Below the pieces are notes generated by a model. That model was not told the DNA's origin and made no database searches. It saw nothing but the letters and a program-made list of their open reading frames with translations. Source: Ashinkailepas kermadecensis (lineage: Eukaryota; Arthropoda; Thecostraca; Neolepadidae). From it: a stretch of 64,000 nucleotides of DNA. Shown piece by piece: positions 63,878 through 64,000 of this stretch. Position 1 is the first letter of the stretch, and each line of letters starts with the position of its first letter. Both the position numbers and the translations under genes were made by a program. The stretch lies in NCBI GenBank assembly GCA_034440615.1, contig JAOTOM010004380.1:186001-250000 (forward strand), in the 5' to 3' direction.

Positions 63878-64000
63878 TAGAGTTCGTGTCAAATCGGGTC
63901 GGCGACAGAGGATAGTTACGGTAACATCCATCGCGCAAGCCGTACCACGTTCGTCGCTTACTTCACCAGATGGCACCAGGTCTCCTCGGGTTAACGCTGT

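Overview
This is animal nuclear DNA, most likely from an arthropod and perhaps a crustacean. The evidence is one large intron-rich extracellular-matrix gene, tRNA-derived SINEs, CR1-like and I-like LINEs, and a very high load of tandem repeats. No bacterial or viral gene organisation is visible. The subgroup cannot be fixed from this sequence.

The left 39 kb is dominated by one minus-strand gene, papilin (Ppn). I joined 23 coding exons from 38788 down to 491 by matching splice sites and codon phase; the 3' part of the gene lies beyond the left edge. The deduced protein has a signal peptide, a basic RLKRQ site, a first thrombospondin type 1 repeat (TSR), the ADAMTS-like cysteine-rich and spacer cassette, six more TSRs, a very acidic Ser/Gly/Glu/Asp region with about 70 MSGD-type tetrapeptides, and ten lagunin (FGCCPDG-type) modules. 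The Kunitz, Ig and PLAC domains expected in papilins are not in the window. Two 11-bp units in the 12-bp MSGD repeat break the frame. Exon length and phase indicate that exactly two bases are missing, so a sequencing or assembly error is the likely cause.

The most unusual feature is in the introns of this gene. Many carry minisatellites whose unit contains the edge of the neighbouring exon plus its splice site, so one splice junction is copied from two to more than twenty times. I see this clearly next to exons 6, 7, 11, 13, 14 (both ends), 15, 16, 22 and 23, and in weaker form next to exon 10 and possibly exons 5, 9 and 12.

The long introns also host mobile elements. A 6.8-kb element with hAT-like termini and an exact 8-bp target duplication (29826-36592) is filled with purine-rich satellite and a long inverted repeat. 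A CR1-like LINE with an esterase-type ORF1 (about 22073-26127) interrupts a CRE-like minisatellite. A palindrome with a Penelope-type hammerhead core sits between (TA)n arrays near 14.6 kb.

The right 25 kb (39-64 kb) holds no gene I can support. It contains SINE copies, an I-like LINE remnant with an RNase H domain (46885-48257), a 290-bp truncated LINE 3' end with an 11-bp target duplication nested in one of two 300-bp CpG-rich direct repeats (52.1-53.5 kb), a TTAA-flanked inverted-repeat element (53515-54537), GC-rich minisatellites and otherwise unassigned DNA.
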